Shown here in pieces: positions 36,850-46,930 of a DNA stretch of 64,000 nt. The position numbers were made by a program, and so were the translations under genes. Where the stretch lies: contig JAIBBS010000007.1 in NCBI GenBank assembly GCA_019694555.1, positions 1 to 64,000 of the forward strand, read 5' to 3'. The notes under the pieces are model-generated. The model was given only the letters and a program-made list of their open reading frames with translations. It had not been told where the DNA came from and did not search any database. The stretch's first letter is position 1. Each line of letters opens with the position of its first letter. The stretch comes from Nannocystaceae bacterium (GTDB taxonomy: Bacteria > Myxococcota_A > Polyangia > Nannocystales > Nannocystaceae).

Positions 36850-36874
36850 GGATGAGACGCGACGCGTCTCATCC
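36850..36874. terminator. Perfect 11-bp hairpin after the PE-repeat gene
   Basis: GGATGAGACGC and its exact complement flank a GAC loop, five bases beyond the stop of the leftward gene that ends at 36880. It has the same architecture (11-bp stem, three-base loop, purine-rich left arm) as the hairpin at 1197-1221 and likewise lacks a U-tract. Confidence 0.5.
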
Positions 36875-36879
36875 CCAAC

Positions 36880-38064
36880 TCAGTACTCGTAGCCGCGCAC
36901 GCCGACCTTGACCTCGACCAGCGCCCCGAACGCGGTCAGCGGCTGGCTGCGGCTGCGCCGCACGTGCACGTCGAGGTAGGGCGACAGGCCGATGCGCACG
37001 TTGGTCTTCTGCAGGTCGAGGCCCTCGGTGCCGGTGGGATACCAGTACAGCCATGCCTCGGCGCGGAAGGTCTGCCCGGCCGCGAAGGGATTCCAGCGCC
37101 CGGGGTTGCCGACCGCGGCCCAGCGCAGCGCGGGGCCGAAGCCCAGCTGCTGCAGCACTCGCTTGCCACGCTGCAGCGTGAACAACACCGGCAGCGTCGC
37201 GCTCAGCACCGGGCGCACCGCCGGTCCGGTGATCGTCACGTCGGTGGTGAACGCGGGCCCCTCGTCCTTGGCCGGCATCAGGATGCCGACCGGGTTCGCG
37301 CCCGACCAGTTGCGATCGTAGCGCAGCAGCAGCTGCGGCGCGACGCGGTGGCGCCGCGGTTGGTGCAGATACACCAGCAGTCGCAGCATCCCCTTGAACG
37401 AGTGCCGCGTCGACTTGCGCTCCGCCGCGCCGGCTTGCGGATACCAGTGGAACGTCTGCACGCCCCAGTCGGCGTCGAGTCCCAGCTGGTACAGCTTGGC
37501 CGGGCCGGTCTGCGCGGTCGCATCGCGGATCCAGTCGCCGACCACGCCCACGCGCCAACCCGAGGTGAAGCCGCCGAGCGCATCGACGGCCGCACGCGCG
37601 CCGCCGCTGGGCGACTCGAGCGTGAGCGGCACGCGCACCGCCAGGCCCAGGCGTCCGCCGTCGCACGCGTCCTTGCCGTCCTTGCAGCGCGGCTCGAACA
37701 CGAGGTCGCCACCGAGCGAGACCATCGACGAGCGACCGCCCGCCGACACGTCGACGTTGGGTGCGCCGCGGGTGTTGCGGTCGCCGCCGGTGTTGGGCGT
37801 GACGTCGCGGCTGGGCTCGCGCTCCGGCGTCGGCTCGGGCTCGGGCGTGGGCTCGGGCGTCGGCTCGGGCTCGGGCTCGGGCGTGGGCTCCGGCGGCGGA
37901 TCCGGCTCGGGCGTCGGCTCCGGCGTCGGCTCGGGCTCGGGCGTCGGCCGCGGATCGGAGGGATTGCGCGAGGGCAGCTCCGGCGCCGCGGTGGCACGGC
38001 CGGGCACCGCCGCGAACGCGGCGGCCAGCAGCAGCGCGCACGCGCGGCTCGACGCGGCGATCAT
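36880..38064 (-). CDS. Secreted beta-barrel-like protein with Pro-Glu repeat linker
   Basis: A 394-residue protein: a signal peptide ending near ATAAPEL, a 40-residue Pro/Glu-repeat linker, then about 280 residues rich in amphipathic beta strands that end with LVEVKVGVRGYEY, a plausible outer-membrane barrel. The TPEPEP linker recalls TonB or OmpA-like periplasm-spanning arms. The ATG overlaps the stop of the small gene upstream (ATGA), so they are coupled. A Cys pair (RCKDGKDACDG) sits at the barrel start. Family unknown. Confidence 0.75.
   Translation of the reverse strand: MIAASSRACALLLAAAFAAVPGRATAAPELPSRNPSDPRPTPEPEPTPEPTPEPDPPPEPTPEPEPEPTPEPTPEPEPTPEREPSRDVTPNTGGDRNTRGAPNVDVSAGGRSSMVSLGGDLVFEPRCKDGKDACDGGRLGLAVRVPLTLESPSGGARAAVDALGGFTSGWRVGVVGDWIRDATAQTGPAKLYQLGLDADWGVQTFHWYPQAGAAERKSTRHSFKGMLRLLVYLHQPRRHRVAPQLLLRYDRNWSGANPVGILMPAKDEGPAFTTDVTITGPAVRPVLSATLPVLFTLQRGKRVLQQLGFGPALRWAAVGNPGRWNPFAAGQTFRAEAWLYWYPTGTEGLDLQKTNVRIGLSPYLDVHVRRSRSQPLTAFGALVEVKVGVRGYEY
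37825..37947 (-). repeat. Pro-Glu-Thr tandem repeat (TPEPEP)
   Basis: Imperfect 6-12-base units encode TPEPEPTPEPTPEPDPPPEP and onward over 41 residues. It is a flexible extended linker between the signal peptide and the barrel-like domain, and likely to vary in length between strains. Confidence 0.85.
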
Positions 38065-38336
38065 ATGCGCATCTCCACCTCGCCGTAGCCGTGATCGGTC
38101 CACAGATCGAGGCGTTGATCGTCGGCGACACCGGGCAGATCGATCGTCAGGCGGTACTTGGCGCGGCCGACCGCGAACACGCGCACGCGCAGGTTGACCT
38201 CGTCGTCGACGTCGCCGGTCCAGCTGGCCGGACCGATGCCGTCGGCGATGATCCGCTTCTTGCAGTCGACGAACGCGTAAAAGCGTTCGACCGTGCCGGA
38301 GAGTGCCTCGAGGCGCAGGGTCAGACGTCGGGTCAT
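38061..38336 (-). CDS. Small hypothetical protein coupled to a barrel-like gene
   Basis: A 91-residue protein with no signal peptide, starting MTRRLTLRLEALSGTVERFY. It is predicted to be mostly beta (LRVRVFAVGRAKYRLTIDLPG) with one Cys (VDCKKR). The YRLTIDLPG and DLWTDHGYGEVEMRI segments resemble small beta-sandwich domains, but I cannot name a family. It precedes the barrel gene with an ATGA overlap, so the two products are probably made together. Confidence 0.7.
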   Translation of the reverse strand: MTRRLTLRLEALSGTVERFYAFVDCKKRIIADGIGPASWTGDVDDEVNLRVRVFAVGRAKYRLTIDLPGVADDQRLDLWTDHGYGEVEMRI

Positions 38337-38438
38337 CGGCCGGCGGCAGTCTGCCGGGGCCGCACCGCCGCACCAAGTTTCGCGCAGGTTCGCGCGTCCT
38401 GATGGCCACTGCCGCCGCGGCCGGGCTCGGCGACCGCG

Positions 38439-39044
38439 TCAGCCACCGTCGATCGGACGCGCATCGAGCTCGGCCACGGTGCTCGCGCGCAGCGAGGCAT
38501 CGATGTCCATCGCTTCGAGCGCGTCGCGCAGCGCCGCCTTGCCGCGGTGCAGGCGACTCTTGACCGTGCCCAGCGCGATGCCCAGCGCCGACGCGATGTC
38601 GGCGAGGCTGCGGTCTTGCCAGAAGAACAGCTCGAGCACCTCGCGGTACTCCGGCGCCAGCGGTGCCAGCGCGTCGAGGAACAGCCGCTGCTGATCGAGC
38701 CGCGCGAGCACGCCGGTGGGCGAGGTGCGGATGTCCGGCAGCGGCGCCTGCGACGGTGAGATCTCGTGACCGCGCGGTCGCTTGCGCTCGAGGTGCTTGA
38801 GCAGCTGCTTGCGCGCGATGCCCAGCAGGTACGCGCGCAGGCTCGCGTCGTCGCGCAGCCGGTCGCGGAACTCGACGCAGGCCTCGAAGGTCCGCTGCGT
38901 CAGGTCTTCGACGTCGGCGCCGCGGACGTGGCGATCGAAGTAGCGGAACACCACCGCGAAGTGGCGACGCAGCAGCACGTTGGCGGCGCTGGTGTCTCCG
39001 GCACGCCAGCGCTGCAACAGCTCGACGTCGCTGGGCTCACCCAC
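38439..39044 (-). CDS. ECF-type RNA polymerase sigma factor
   Basis: A 201-residue sigma factor. Region 2 includes RHFAVVFRYFDRHVRGADVE and DLTQRTFEACVEF (the -10-binding part), and region 4 includes LAPEYREVLELFFWQDRSLA and the helix-turn-helix IASALGIALGTVKSRLHRGK. A proline-rich linker separates them. No anti-sigma gene with zinc-binding or membrane domains is adjacent; the neighbour is a lipoprotein gene. It starts with GTG 39044, six bases after a TACCGT hexamer, so it may itself be read from the recurring promoter type. Confidence 0.93.
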   Translation of the reverse strand: MGEPSDVELLQRWRAGDTSAANVLLRRHFAVVFRYFDRHVRGADVEDLTQRTFEACVEFRDRLRDDASLRAYLLGIARKQLLKHLERKRPRGHEISPSQAPLPDIRTSPTGVLARLDQQRLFLDALAPLAPEYREVLELFFWQDRSLADIASALGIALGTVKSRLHRGKAALRDALEAMDIDASLRASTVAELDARPIDGG

Positions 39045-39050
39045 CCCGCG

Positions 39051-39056
39051 ACGGTA
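39051..39056 (-). promoter_or_regulatory. -10-like TACCGT six bases before the sigma gene
   Basis: TACCGT, read leftward, ends six bases before the GTG at 39044. It lies just before the end of the lipoprotein gene at 39066. Confidence 0.4.
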
Positions 39057-39065
39057 GCACGAGCG

Positions 39066-39653
39066 TCACGGCACCAGGCCGCCGACGTGCACGCCACCGT
39101 TGCCGTCGATCTCGACCTTGGTGCGACCGTCGTCGACCTCGAGCTTGCTGCCCTTGCGCTTCACGTGCGCGTTGCCGGCGTCGACGTCGACGTCGCTGCC
39201 GCGCTCGTGCACCTGCACGTGGCCGCGGCGTCCGGCGTCGACGTCCACGTCGCCGCGCGTCGGTGTCGGCGTCGGCGTCGGGACGCCGCCGTCGACGTCG
39301 ACCGAGCCCGGCCGCACGTGGACCGCCTTGCCGCCGGCCTGCACGTCGACGCGACCGTCGCCGACCTCGGCGCGGGTGCCGTCGACCTCGGCGCGCACGC
39401 TCGAGCCCTCGGGCCCGACCGCCGCCTGCACGCCATCGACACGCGCGCGCACACCATGCGTGCCCGCCTTCGCGTCGACGCCGCGGCTGGTCGCCGACAC
39501 GCCGTCGGGTCCGATCTCCGCGCGCACGCCCTGGGCGTCGAGCGACACGCCCGCGGGTGCGACGTCGCCCTGCGCGGGCGCGGCCTGCTGCGCGCGATCG
39601 CAGCCGAACACGGACAGGGTGAGCAGGGCGATGGCGAGGCTTCGATGCAACAT
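39066..39653 (-). CDS. Repetitive Gly/Val/Asp lipoprotein
   Basis: A 195-residue lipoprotein with a signal ending in VFGC. Almost the whole mature part is a quasi-repeat of 8-14 residues built on xVDVDAG / xVRAEVDG (VSLDAQGVRAEIGPDGVSAT, GVRARVDGVQAAVGPEGS, RVDVQAGGKAVHVRPGSVDV). The period and the alternating hydrophobic residues suggest a beta-solenoid. A Thr-Pro run (TPTPTPTRG) and a basic segment (VKRKGSK) interrupt it. It diverges from the kinase-TPR gene and precedes the ECF sigma gene on the same strand by 21 bases. Function unknown. Confidence 0.72.
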   Translation of the reverse strand: MLHRSLAIALLTLSVFGCDRAQQAAPAQGDVAPAGVSLDAQGVRAEIGPDGVSATSRGVDAKAGTHGVRARVDGVQAAVGPEGSSVRAEVDGTRAEVGDGRVDVQAGGKAVHVRPGSVDVDGGVPTPTPTPTRGDVDVDAGRRGHVQVHERGSDVDVDAGNAHVKRKGSKLEVDDGRTKVEIDGNGGVHVGGLVP

Positions 39654-39787
39654 GGTGGGCTCCTGGGAAACGCGCGATGTCGCGTTCGAACCCGGGTCCG
39701 ACGAGCACCACCGAAGGTTCCCGACCGCGGTGGGAACCCGAGGCGCTCCACGTCGGACCCCGTGCACCGGTGGCGCAACGCGGCGAT

Positions 39788-42517
39788 ATGCTGGAGCCGG
39801 CCGTGACCGCGACCGTCGACAGCCACGAGCGCGACGAGCCGCTGGACCTGCGCGAGCGCATCGCGCTGGCCGCGATCGAACGCCGGCTGCTGGGCAACAC
39901 CGTCGATCCGCCCCTGGTCGCGGGGCGCTACGAGCTCCACGCCGAGATCGGTGCCGGCGGCATGGGCGTGGTCCGCCGCGCGTGGGATCGCGAGCTGCAG
40001 CGCGTGGTCGCGCTGAAGTTCCTGCGCGTGGGCCCGCGCCCCGACGCCGCCTTCGCGCGGCGGCTGGTGCAGGAGGCCCAGGCGCTGGCGCAGCTGGCCC
40101 ACCCCAACGTCGTCGCGGTCTACGACGTGGGCCCGGCCGAGGACGCCTACTACGTCGCGATGGAGTACATCCGCGGTGCCGACGTACCGCAGTGGCTCGC
40201 ACGCGAGCGTCGGGCTTGGCACGAGATCGTCGCGGTGTTCGTGCAGGCGGCCCACGGCCTGGCCGCGGCGCACGACGCAGGGCTGGTGCACCGCGACGTG
40301 AAGCCTTCGAACCTGGTGCTCGGCGAGGACGGACGCGTGCGCGTGGTCGACTTCGGCCTCGCGCTCGCGCGGCGCACGACGCCGGCGGCGGCGCGCGACG
40401 ACGATGCGTCGCCGCCGTGGCCCGGCGCGATCACGCCGCCGGGCAGCGTGCTGGGCACGCCGGGATACACCGCGCCCGAGCAGCTCGCCGGCCGCGCGGC
40501 CGATGCCGCGTCGGATCAGTTCGCGTGGTGCGTCTCGCTGTTCGAGGCGCTGTGGCAGCGGCGCCCGTTCGAGCCCACGGCGTTGCATCGCGCTGCGACC
40601 GGCGCCGCGCTGCCGCGGCCGCCGACGCCGCCGCTGCACGATCCGGTGCCGCGGTGGCTGATGCCGATCCTGCGCCGCGGACTGCAGGCCGATCCCGCGC
40701 AGCGCTGGCCGTCGATGCGCGCGCTCGCGACCGCGATCGAGCGGCGGCTCGCCCGACGCGGTCGCGCGCCGTACCTGCTGGGTGCGCTCGCGCTGGCGAC
40801 GGCCGCGGGTGCACTCGCGCTGCCGCGGGCGAGCGCGGCCCCGCTGTGCGACGCCGAGCTCGCGACGCCGTGGCCGCGCGACGGCGGCACCGCGCTGGCG
40901 CTCGCGTTCTCTCGCTCCGACGCGCCCTTCGCCGCGACCGCGGCCGATCACGCGATCGCACGGCTCGATCGCTGGGCCCAGCGCTGGGACGAGGCCCGCG
41001 CGACCGTGTGCACGGCGCAGCGCCCGAGCGCGCCCGCGACGCTGCGCTGCCTCGAGCACAGCGCCGCCGAGGCGCGCGCGACCGCGGCGCTGTTGGCCGA
41101 GGCCACGCCCGATGTGATCGCGCACGCGACCGACGCGGTCGCCTCGCTCGACGATCCGACCGCGTGCCTGCGCGCGACCGAGCCGCCGGCCTCGAACCCG
41201 CTCGACGCGCCCTCGCCCGCGCGGCGCAATCTCGAGGATGCGATCGCCCAGGCCGCCGCCAACAACCGCGCCGGCCGCTCGGCCGCGGCCGCGGACGCGC
41301 TGGCCGCGATCGTCGCGACGCTGCAGACCGACGAACGCGCGATCGATCTGCGCGCACGCGCGCGGCTGCAGCTGGGCCACGCGCTGCACGACCTCTCGCG
41401 CGAGGAGGCCGCCCACGACGCGCTCGCGGACGCGTACTTCGAGGCGCTGCGGGTCGACGATCCCCGCACCGCGACCGAGGCGCTGACCATGCTCGTGCTG
41501 GTCGACGGCGAGCGGCTGGGCCGCAGCGACGACGCGGCGCGCTGGGCCCGGCACGCCCACGCGCTCATCGCCGCCGCACGGCTGGGTCCGCGCGCCGAGG
41601 GCCGGCTGCTGCACGTCGAGGCCGCGGCCCACGTCGTGCGCGGGCGCCACCAGGCCGCGATCGATGCCGCCGTCGCGGCGCTCGAGCAGTTCGAGGCCGC
41701 CGCCGACGCCGAGCCGCTCGACGAAGCCTGGACGCTGCACACGCTCGCCAACGCGCGCCACGAGGCCGGCGAGTTCGCGGCCGCGCTCGCCGATCACGAG
41801 CGCGCGCGCACGATGGTCACCGCGGTGTTGGGCGAGGGCCACCCCGAGGCGTTGCTGATCGACAGCGGCATCGCCGGCGATCGACTCGCGCTCGGTCGCG
41901 CCGACGAGGCGCTGGCGGGTTACCAGGCCGTGCTCGCGCGACTGCAGCGCGACGGCGACGCGGCCACCATCGCGCGCGCGCACAACAACCTCGCGGTGAC
42001 GTACGAAGCGCTCGCGCGGCCCGACGACGCCGACGCGCACTACCGCAGCGCGCTCGCGGGCTACGAGGCCGCCGGCGCGACCGCGTGGCCGGCCACCGCG
42101 GCGACGCTGTACAACCTCGGCCACCTGCACTACCGCCGCGGCCTGGTGCCGCAGGCGGTGGGCGAGTTCCGCCGCTGCCTGGAGCTGCGTCGCGCGCTGC
42201 TCGAGCCCGACAACCCCGCGATCGCGGCGACCACCACCGCGCTCGCGGTCGCGCTCGAGGACAGCGGCGACTTCGACGCCGCGCTGCCGCAGCACCTCGC
42301 GGCGCTCGAGAGCCGCGAGCGCGTCGACCCCGACGCACTCGCGGTCGGACACGCGCTGTTCAACCTCGGCCTGCACCACGACAAGCGCGGGCAGTCGGCC
42401 GCGGCGATACAGTGGCTGACGCGCGCGCTCGAGCACGCGCGCGCACACCACCACGACGCGTTCGCGGCCGAGGTCAGCGCGGAGCTGACCCGCGTGCGCA
42501 CCGCGGCGCCGCGCTGA
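39788..42517 (+). CDS. Membrane Ser/Thr kinase with TPR domain
   Basis: A 909-residue kinase typical of myxobacteria. The kinase domain runs from about residue 48 to 320: Gly loop GAGGMGVVRRA, Lys77, HRDVKPSNL with D170, DFG at 188-190, and a GTPGYTAPEQL segment. One membrane helix follows near residues 325-345 (YLLGALALATAAGALALP). The C-terminal 500 residues are tetratricopeptide-type helical repeats (AHNNLAVTYEALARPDDADA, ATLYNLGHLHYRRGLVPQAV) exposed outside the inner membrane. All catalytic residues are intact. The start at 39788 is preferred; an in-frame ATG at 39677 would extend it almost into the divergent gene. Confidence 0.93.
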   Translation: MLEPAVTATVDSHERDEPLDLRERIALAAIERRLLGNTVDPPLVAGRYELHAEIGAGGMGVVRRAWDRELQRVVALKFLRVGPRPDAAFARRLVQEAQALAQLAHPNVVAVYDVGPAEDAYYVAMEYIRGADVPQWLARERRAWHEIVAVFVQAAHGLAAAHDAGLVHRDVKPSNLVLGEDGRVRVVDFGLALARRTTPAAARDDDASPPWPGAITPPGSVLGTPGYTAPEQLAGRAADAASDQFAWCVSLFEALWQRRPFEPTALHRAATGAALPRPPTPPLHDPVPRWLMPILRRGLQADPAQRWPSMRALATAIERRLARRGRAPYLLGALALATAAGALALPRASAAPLCDAELATPWPRDGGTALALAFSRSDAPFAATAADHAIARLDRWAQRWDEARATVCTAQRPSAPATLRCLEHSAAEARATAALLAEATPDVIAHATDAVASLDDPTACLRATEPPASNPLDAPSPARRNLEDAIAQAAANNRAGRSAAAADALAAIVATLQTDERAIDLRARARLQLGHALHDLSREEAAHDALADAYFEALRVDDPRTATEALTMLVLVDGERLGRSDDAARWARHAHALIAAARLGPRAEGRLLHVEAAAHVVRGRHQAAIDAAVAALEQFEAAADAEPLDEAWTLHTLANARHEAGEFAAALADHERARTMVTAVLGEGHPEALLIDSGIAGDRLALGRADEALAGYQAVLARLQRDGDAATIARAHNNLAVTYEALARPDDADAHYRSALAGYEAAGATAWPATAATLYNLGHLHYRRGLVPQAVGEFRRCLELRRALLEPDNPAIAATTTALAVALEDSGDFDAALPQHLAALESRERVDPDALAVGHALFNLGLHHDKRGQSAAAIQWLTRALEHARAHHHDAFAAEVSAELTRVRTAAPR

Positions 42518-42525
42518 GCCGCGGC

Positions 42526-43170
42526 TCACTGCGTGCTGTACGAGTTGCCCGAGGCGTCGCGGAAGCTGTAGTACGAGTCGCCGGTCGCGGGATCGTAGAA
42601 GCCGCCGCCGCTGCCCTGCGCACCGCTGTGCCCGAAGTAGCTGGCCTGGCGGCCGGCGGCAGCGCCGAAGAGGTTGACCACCGCGACGCCGCCCTCGGGG
42701 CCCGCGCGGCCGTCGGCCTCGAGGAAGTAGCGACCCGGCGCGACCGCACCGGCGACGCGCTGCACCATCGCGAGCTCGACGCCGGTGATCTCGCGACCGT
42801 TGATCAGCACGCCGGTGTTGCCGCGCGACACCGCGGGATCCATGGCGCCCAGCGCGAGCCCGGGCACGATCTGGCCGCGCGCGCCGTCACCGACCAGGCC
42901 CCACAGGCCCGAGCGCGCGTCGTACCAGTAGTCGCCCGCGGGCACGGCCGACGGATCGGCGCCCATCGCCACGAGCTCGGCGGGTGCGAGCGCGCGGCCG
43001 TTGACGCGCACGCCCGCGGGCGCCGGCGTGGACGCGCCCAGCGGACCCGGTACCGCGCCGGCCGTCGGTGTCGACGCGGCGGTCGGCGGCGCGAACAGCT
43101 GCGCACACCCGGTGCACGCGGTGACGAGAGCGAGCGGCAGGCCCCAGAGCAGCACGGAGGAGACGTTCAT
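42526..43170 (-). CDS. Lipoprotein with internal duplication
   Basis: A 214-residue lipoprotein with a signal ending in ACTGC (C22). The mature part contains two related blocks, residues about 55-93 (VRVNGRALAPAELVAMG then VPAGDYWYDARSGLW) and 122-160 (VLINGREITGVELAMVQ then VAPGRYFLEADGR), an internal duplication of a roughly 40-residue unit of the form ING-x-ELxxM-x-PGxYxxEA. A Gly/Ser/Tyr-rich tail (YDPATGDSYYSFRDASGNS) completes it. The unit is not one I can name. Three direct repeats lie upstream (43253-43298). Confidence 0.78.
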   Translation of the reverse strand: MNVSSVLLWGLPLALVTACTGCAQLFAPPTAASTPTAGAVPGPLGASTPAPAGVRVNGRALAPAELVAMGADPSAVPAGDYWYDARSGLWGLVGDGARGQIVPGLALGAMDPAVSRGNTGVLINGREITGVELAMVQRVAGAVAPGRYFLEADGRAGPEGGVAVVNLFGAAAGRQASYFGHSGAQGSGGGFYDPATGDSYYSFRDASGNSYSTQ

Positions 43171-43252
43171 GCCCGCTCGCAGTGCGCGGCGCGAGCCAGG
43201 CGAAAAGCCCAGGGTTGTCGCGGTCGCCCCACCGACGCGCGCCGCAGCGCCG

Positions 43253-43295
43253 TGACGCGCCCGCGAGAGCGTCACAGCGCGCGTCACAGTGCGCG

Positions 43296-43298
<3 letters not shown>
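43253..43298 (-). promoter_or_regulatory. TGACGC direct repeats, possible operator
   Basis: On the minus strand TGACGCGC, TGACGCGC and TGACGCTC occur at exact 12-base spacing (plus positions 43291-43298, 43279-43286, 43267-43274); an inverted TGACGCGC lies at 43253-43260. The array overlaps the stop of the sigma54 activator gene and sits 83-128 bases before the lipoprotein start at 43170. Direct repeats near one helical turn are typical of binding sites for activators; the factor is unknown. Confidence 0.4.
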
Positions 43299-44666
<1,368 letters not shown>

Positions 44667-44673
44667 GGCCGCG

Positions 44674-45330
44674 TCAGCCCGCCATCGTGACCAACGGCTC
44701 GGCCACGCGGAAGCTGCAGCCGGTCTTGCTGCGCAGCTCGTCGAGCGTCACGCCCGGCGCGATCTCGTCGAGCCGCAGACCCTCGGCGGTGACGGTGAAG
44801 TAGCCCAGCTCGGTGACGATCTCGTGGACCACGCGCTTGCCGGTCAGCGGCAGCGTGCACGCCGGCAGGATCTTGGGCGCGCCGTCTTTGCTGGTGTGCT
44901 CCATCGTCACGATGACGCGGCGCGCACCCGCGACCAGGTCCATCGCGCCGCCCATGCCCTTGACCTTCTTGCCCGGGATCATCCAGTTGGCGAGATCGCC
45001 GTGCTCGCTGACCTCCATGGCCCCGAGCACGCACAGATCGAGGTGGCCGCCGCGGATCATCGCGAAGCTCTCGTGGCTGCCGAAGTACGACGCGCCCGGC
45101 AGCGCGGTCACGGTCTGCTTGCCGGCGTTGATGAGATCGGGATCGACCTCGTCCTCGGTCGGGAACGGGCCCATGCCGAGCATGCCGTTCTCGCTGTGGA
45201 GCACGACGTCGATGCCAGGTGGGATGTAGTTCGCCACCAGCGTGGGCATGCCGATGCCGAGGTTGACGTAGTCGCCGTCGCGCAGCTCGCGGGCGACGCG
45301 GGCACAGATCTGTTCGCGTGACAGTGGCAT
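44674..45330 (-). CDS. scoB: 3-oxoacid CoA-transferase, subunit B
   Basis: A 218-residue beta subunit of a class I CoA-transferase (succinyl-CoA:acetoacetate or related). The catalytic Glu lies in [14 protein letters not shown], preceded by [16 protein letters not shown]. The [20 protein letters not shown] and [19 protein letters not shown] blocks are conserved. With the alpha subunit it moves CoA from succinyl-CoA to a 3-oxoacid in the cytoplasm for ketone or fatty-acid use. ATG 45330 lies eight bases after the alpha gene stop. A sigma54 regulator follows in the same operon. Confidence 0.94.
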   Translation of the reverse strand: MPLSREQICARVARELRDGDYVNLGIGMPTLVANYIPPGIDVVLHSENGMLGMGPFPTEDEVDPDLINAGKQTVTALPGASYFGSHESFAMIRGGHLDLCVLGAMEVSEHGDLANWMIPGKKVKGMGGAMDLVAGARRVIVTMEHTSKDGAPKILPACTLPLTGKRVVHEIVTELGYFTVTAEGLRLDEIAPGVTLDELRSKTGCSFRVAEPLVTMAG

Positions 45331-45338
45331 GGTGGACC

Positions 45339-46040
45339 TCAGGTGCCCGCGGGCCGGGTGGTGCGGAACTCGATGGGCTTGCGGTAGTCGTGGCCGAGCA
45401 CGATGCGGTCCACGTAGATGCCGGGCGTGTGGATGCTGTCGGGATCGAGCTCACCCGCCGGCACCAGCTCCTCGACCTCGGCGATGGTGATCGCACCGGC
45501 GGTCGCGACGGCTTGGTTGAAGTTGTTGGCGGTGCGGCGGTACACGAGGTTGCCGTGGGTGTCGCCGCGCCAGGCCTTGACGATGGCGAACTCGGCGCGC
45601 AGCGGCTTCTCGAGCACGAACCAGCGGCCGTCGATCTCGCGCACCTCCTTGCCCTCGGCGACCGGCGTGCCGTAGCCGGTGGGCGTGTAGAAGCCACCGA
45701 TGCCCGCGCCGCCGGCACGGATGCGCTCCGCCAGCGTGCCCTGCGGCACCAGCTCGACCTCGAGCTTGCCCGCGAGGTACAGCTGCTCGAAGCTGCGGTT
45801 CTCGCCGACGTACGACGACGTCATCTTGCGCACCTGCCCGGCGTCGAGCAGCACGCCCAGACCCACGCCGTCGATGCCGCAGTTGTTCGAGATGATCGAG
45901 AGGTTCTTGACGCCCTTGCGGTGGATCGCAGCGATCAGGTTCTCGGGGTTGCCGCAGAGCCCGAAGCCGCCGGCCATCAGCGTGATGCCGTCCTTCATGT
46001 CGGCCACGGCCGCGTCGGCCGAGGGATAGGTCTTGTCCAT
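45339..46040 (-). CDS. scoA: 3-oxoacid CoA-transferase, subunit A
   Basis: A 233-residue alpha subunit of a class I CoA-transferase. Its [15 protein letters not shown] turn near the start and [11 protein letters not shown] near the end bind CoA; the CoA-binding strand includes [18 protein letters not shown]. It pairs with the downstream beta subunit. The gene leads a three-gene operon (alpha, beta, FHA-sigma54 activator). The start at 46040 (MDKTYPSAD) matches typical proteins; no clear promoter hexamer precedes it. Confidence 0.94.
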   Translation of the reverse strand: MDKTYPSADAAVADMKDGITLMAGGFGLCGNPENLIAAIHRKGVKNLSIISNNCGIDGVGLGVLLDAGQVRKMTSSYVGENRSFEQLYLAGKLEVELVPQGTLAERIRAGGAGIGGFYTPTGYGTPVAEGKEVREIDGRWFVLEKPLRAEFAIVKAWRGDTHGNLVYRRTANNFNQAVATAGAITIAEVEELVPAGELDPDSIHTPGIYVDRIVLGHDYRKPIEFRTTRPAGT

Positions 46041-46177
46041 GACGCGGACGAGTTTCGCGCCCGCGCGCGTCGGCGACAAGCCTCGCGGCCACGCAGCTCG
46101 GGGCCGGCGCGGCCGGGCCGACCGCGGGCCGCACGGCCTGCGAGCGATGGGGCGAGGCCCGACGGCGGGCTGCGGGC

Positions 46178-46930
46178 TCAGCTCCGCGGCGTGCGTGCGG
46201 TCATGCCGTGGGCCGCGGCGGCGCGCAGCGCTGCGATGGCCTCGGCCGGGCCCAGGCGCTTGTGGTGGAACACGCCGCTGCCGGACACGAAGTTGTCGGC
46301 GCCCTCGCGCGCGAGAAACTCGGCGTTCTCGTCGGTCACACCGCCGTCGATCTGCACGTGTGCGGTGCTGCCGGTCGCCGACAGCCGCTCGCGCAGCGCC
46401 GCGAGCTTGGGCACGACCGCGGGGATGAACGCCTGACCGCCGAAGCCGGGGTTGACCGACATGATCAGCACGAGGTCGCACAGCGGCAGCACGTGCAGGA
46501 CCGACTCGATCGGCGTGTGCGGATTGAGGCTCACGCCGGCGCGCACGCGGCCGCCGTCCCAGTGGCGCAGCGCGTGGATCTGCTCGAGGTTGCGGTGCAG
46601 GTGGCGGCAGGCCTCGACGTGCACCGTGATCACGTCGGCACCGGCGGCCGCGAAGCGCTCGACGTAGCGCTCGGGCTCCTCGATCATCAGGTGGCAGTCG
46701 AGCGGCTTGCGCGTGTACGGGCGCACCGCCTCGACCACCAGCGGGCCGATGGTCAGGTTGGGCACGAAGCGCCCGTCCATGACGTCGACGTGGATCCAGT
46801 CCGCGCCGGCGGCATCGATGTCGCGCACGGCCTCACCCAGGCGCGCGAAGTCGGCGCTGAGGATCGACGGCGCGATGATCGGCTGCAGGGGGATCGCCAC
46901 GGCCGGGTGATACCACGGCGGCGCGCTCAC
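46178..46930 (-). CDS. rpe: Ribulose-phosphate 3-epimerase
   Basis: A TIM-barrel epimerase of about 250 residues interconverting ribulose 5-phosphate and xylulose 5-phosphate in the pentose phosphate pathway. It has the conserved IIAPSILSADFARLG, HVDVMDGRFVPNLTIGP, LDCHLMIEEPERY, LIMSVNPGFGGQAFIP and QIDGGVTDENA, with the catalytic Asp pair and metal-binding His. The GTG at 46930 overlaps the caspase gene stop (GTGA); a GTG at 46900 would give a more usual N-terminus. Its place at the end of a caspase operon is odd and probably reflects convenience rather than function. Confidence 0.92.
   Translation of the reverse strand: MSAPPWYHPAVAIPLQPIIAPSILSADFARLGEAVRDIDAAGADWIHVDVMDGRFVPNLTIGPLVVEAVRPYTRKPLDCHLMIEEPERYVERFAAAGADVITVHVEACRHLHRNLEQIHALRHWDGGRVRAGVSLNPHTPIESVLHVLPLCDLVLIMSVNPGFGGQAFIPAVVPKLAALRERLSATGSTAHVQIDGGVTDENAEFLAREGADNFVSGSGVFHHKRLGPAEAIAALRAAAAHGMTARTPRS

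Noticed and set aside
37825-37947. Regular short repeats as a possible CRISPR or satellite
   Set aside because: They are in-frame Pro-Glu codons without spacers, a coding linker repeat.
39677-39787. Upstream ATG extending the kinase-TPR protein
   Set aside because: The added residues are low in complexity and leave only 23 bases between divergent genes, too few for both promoters.
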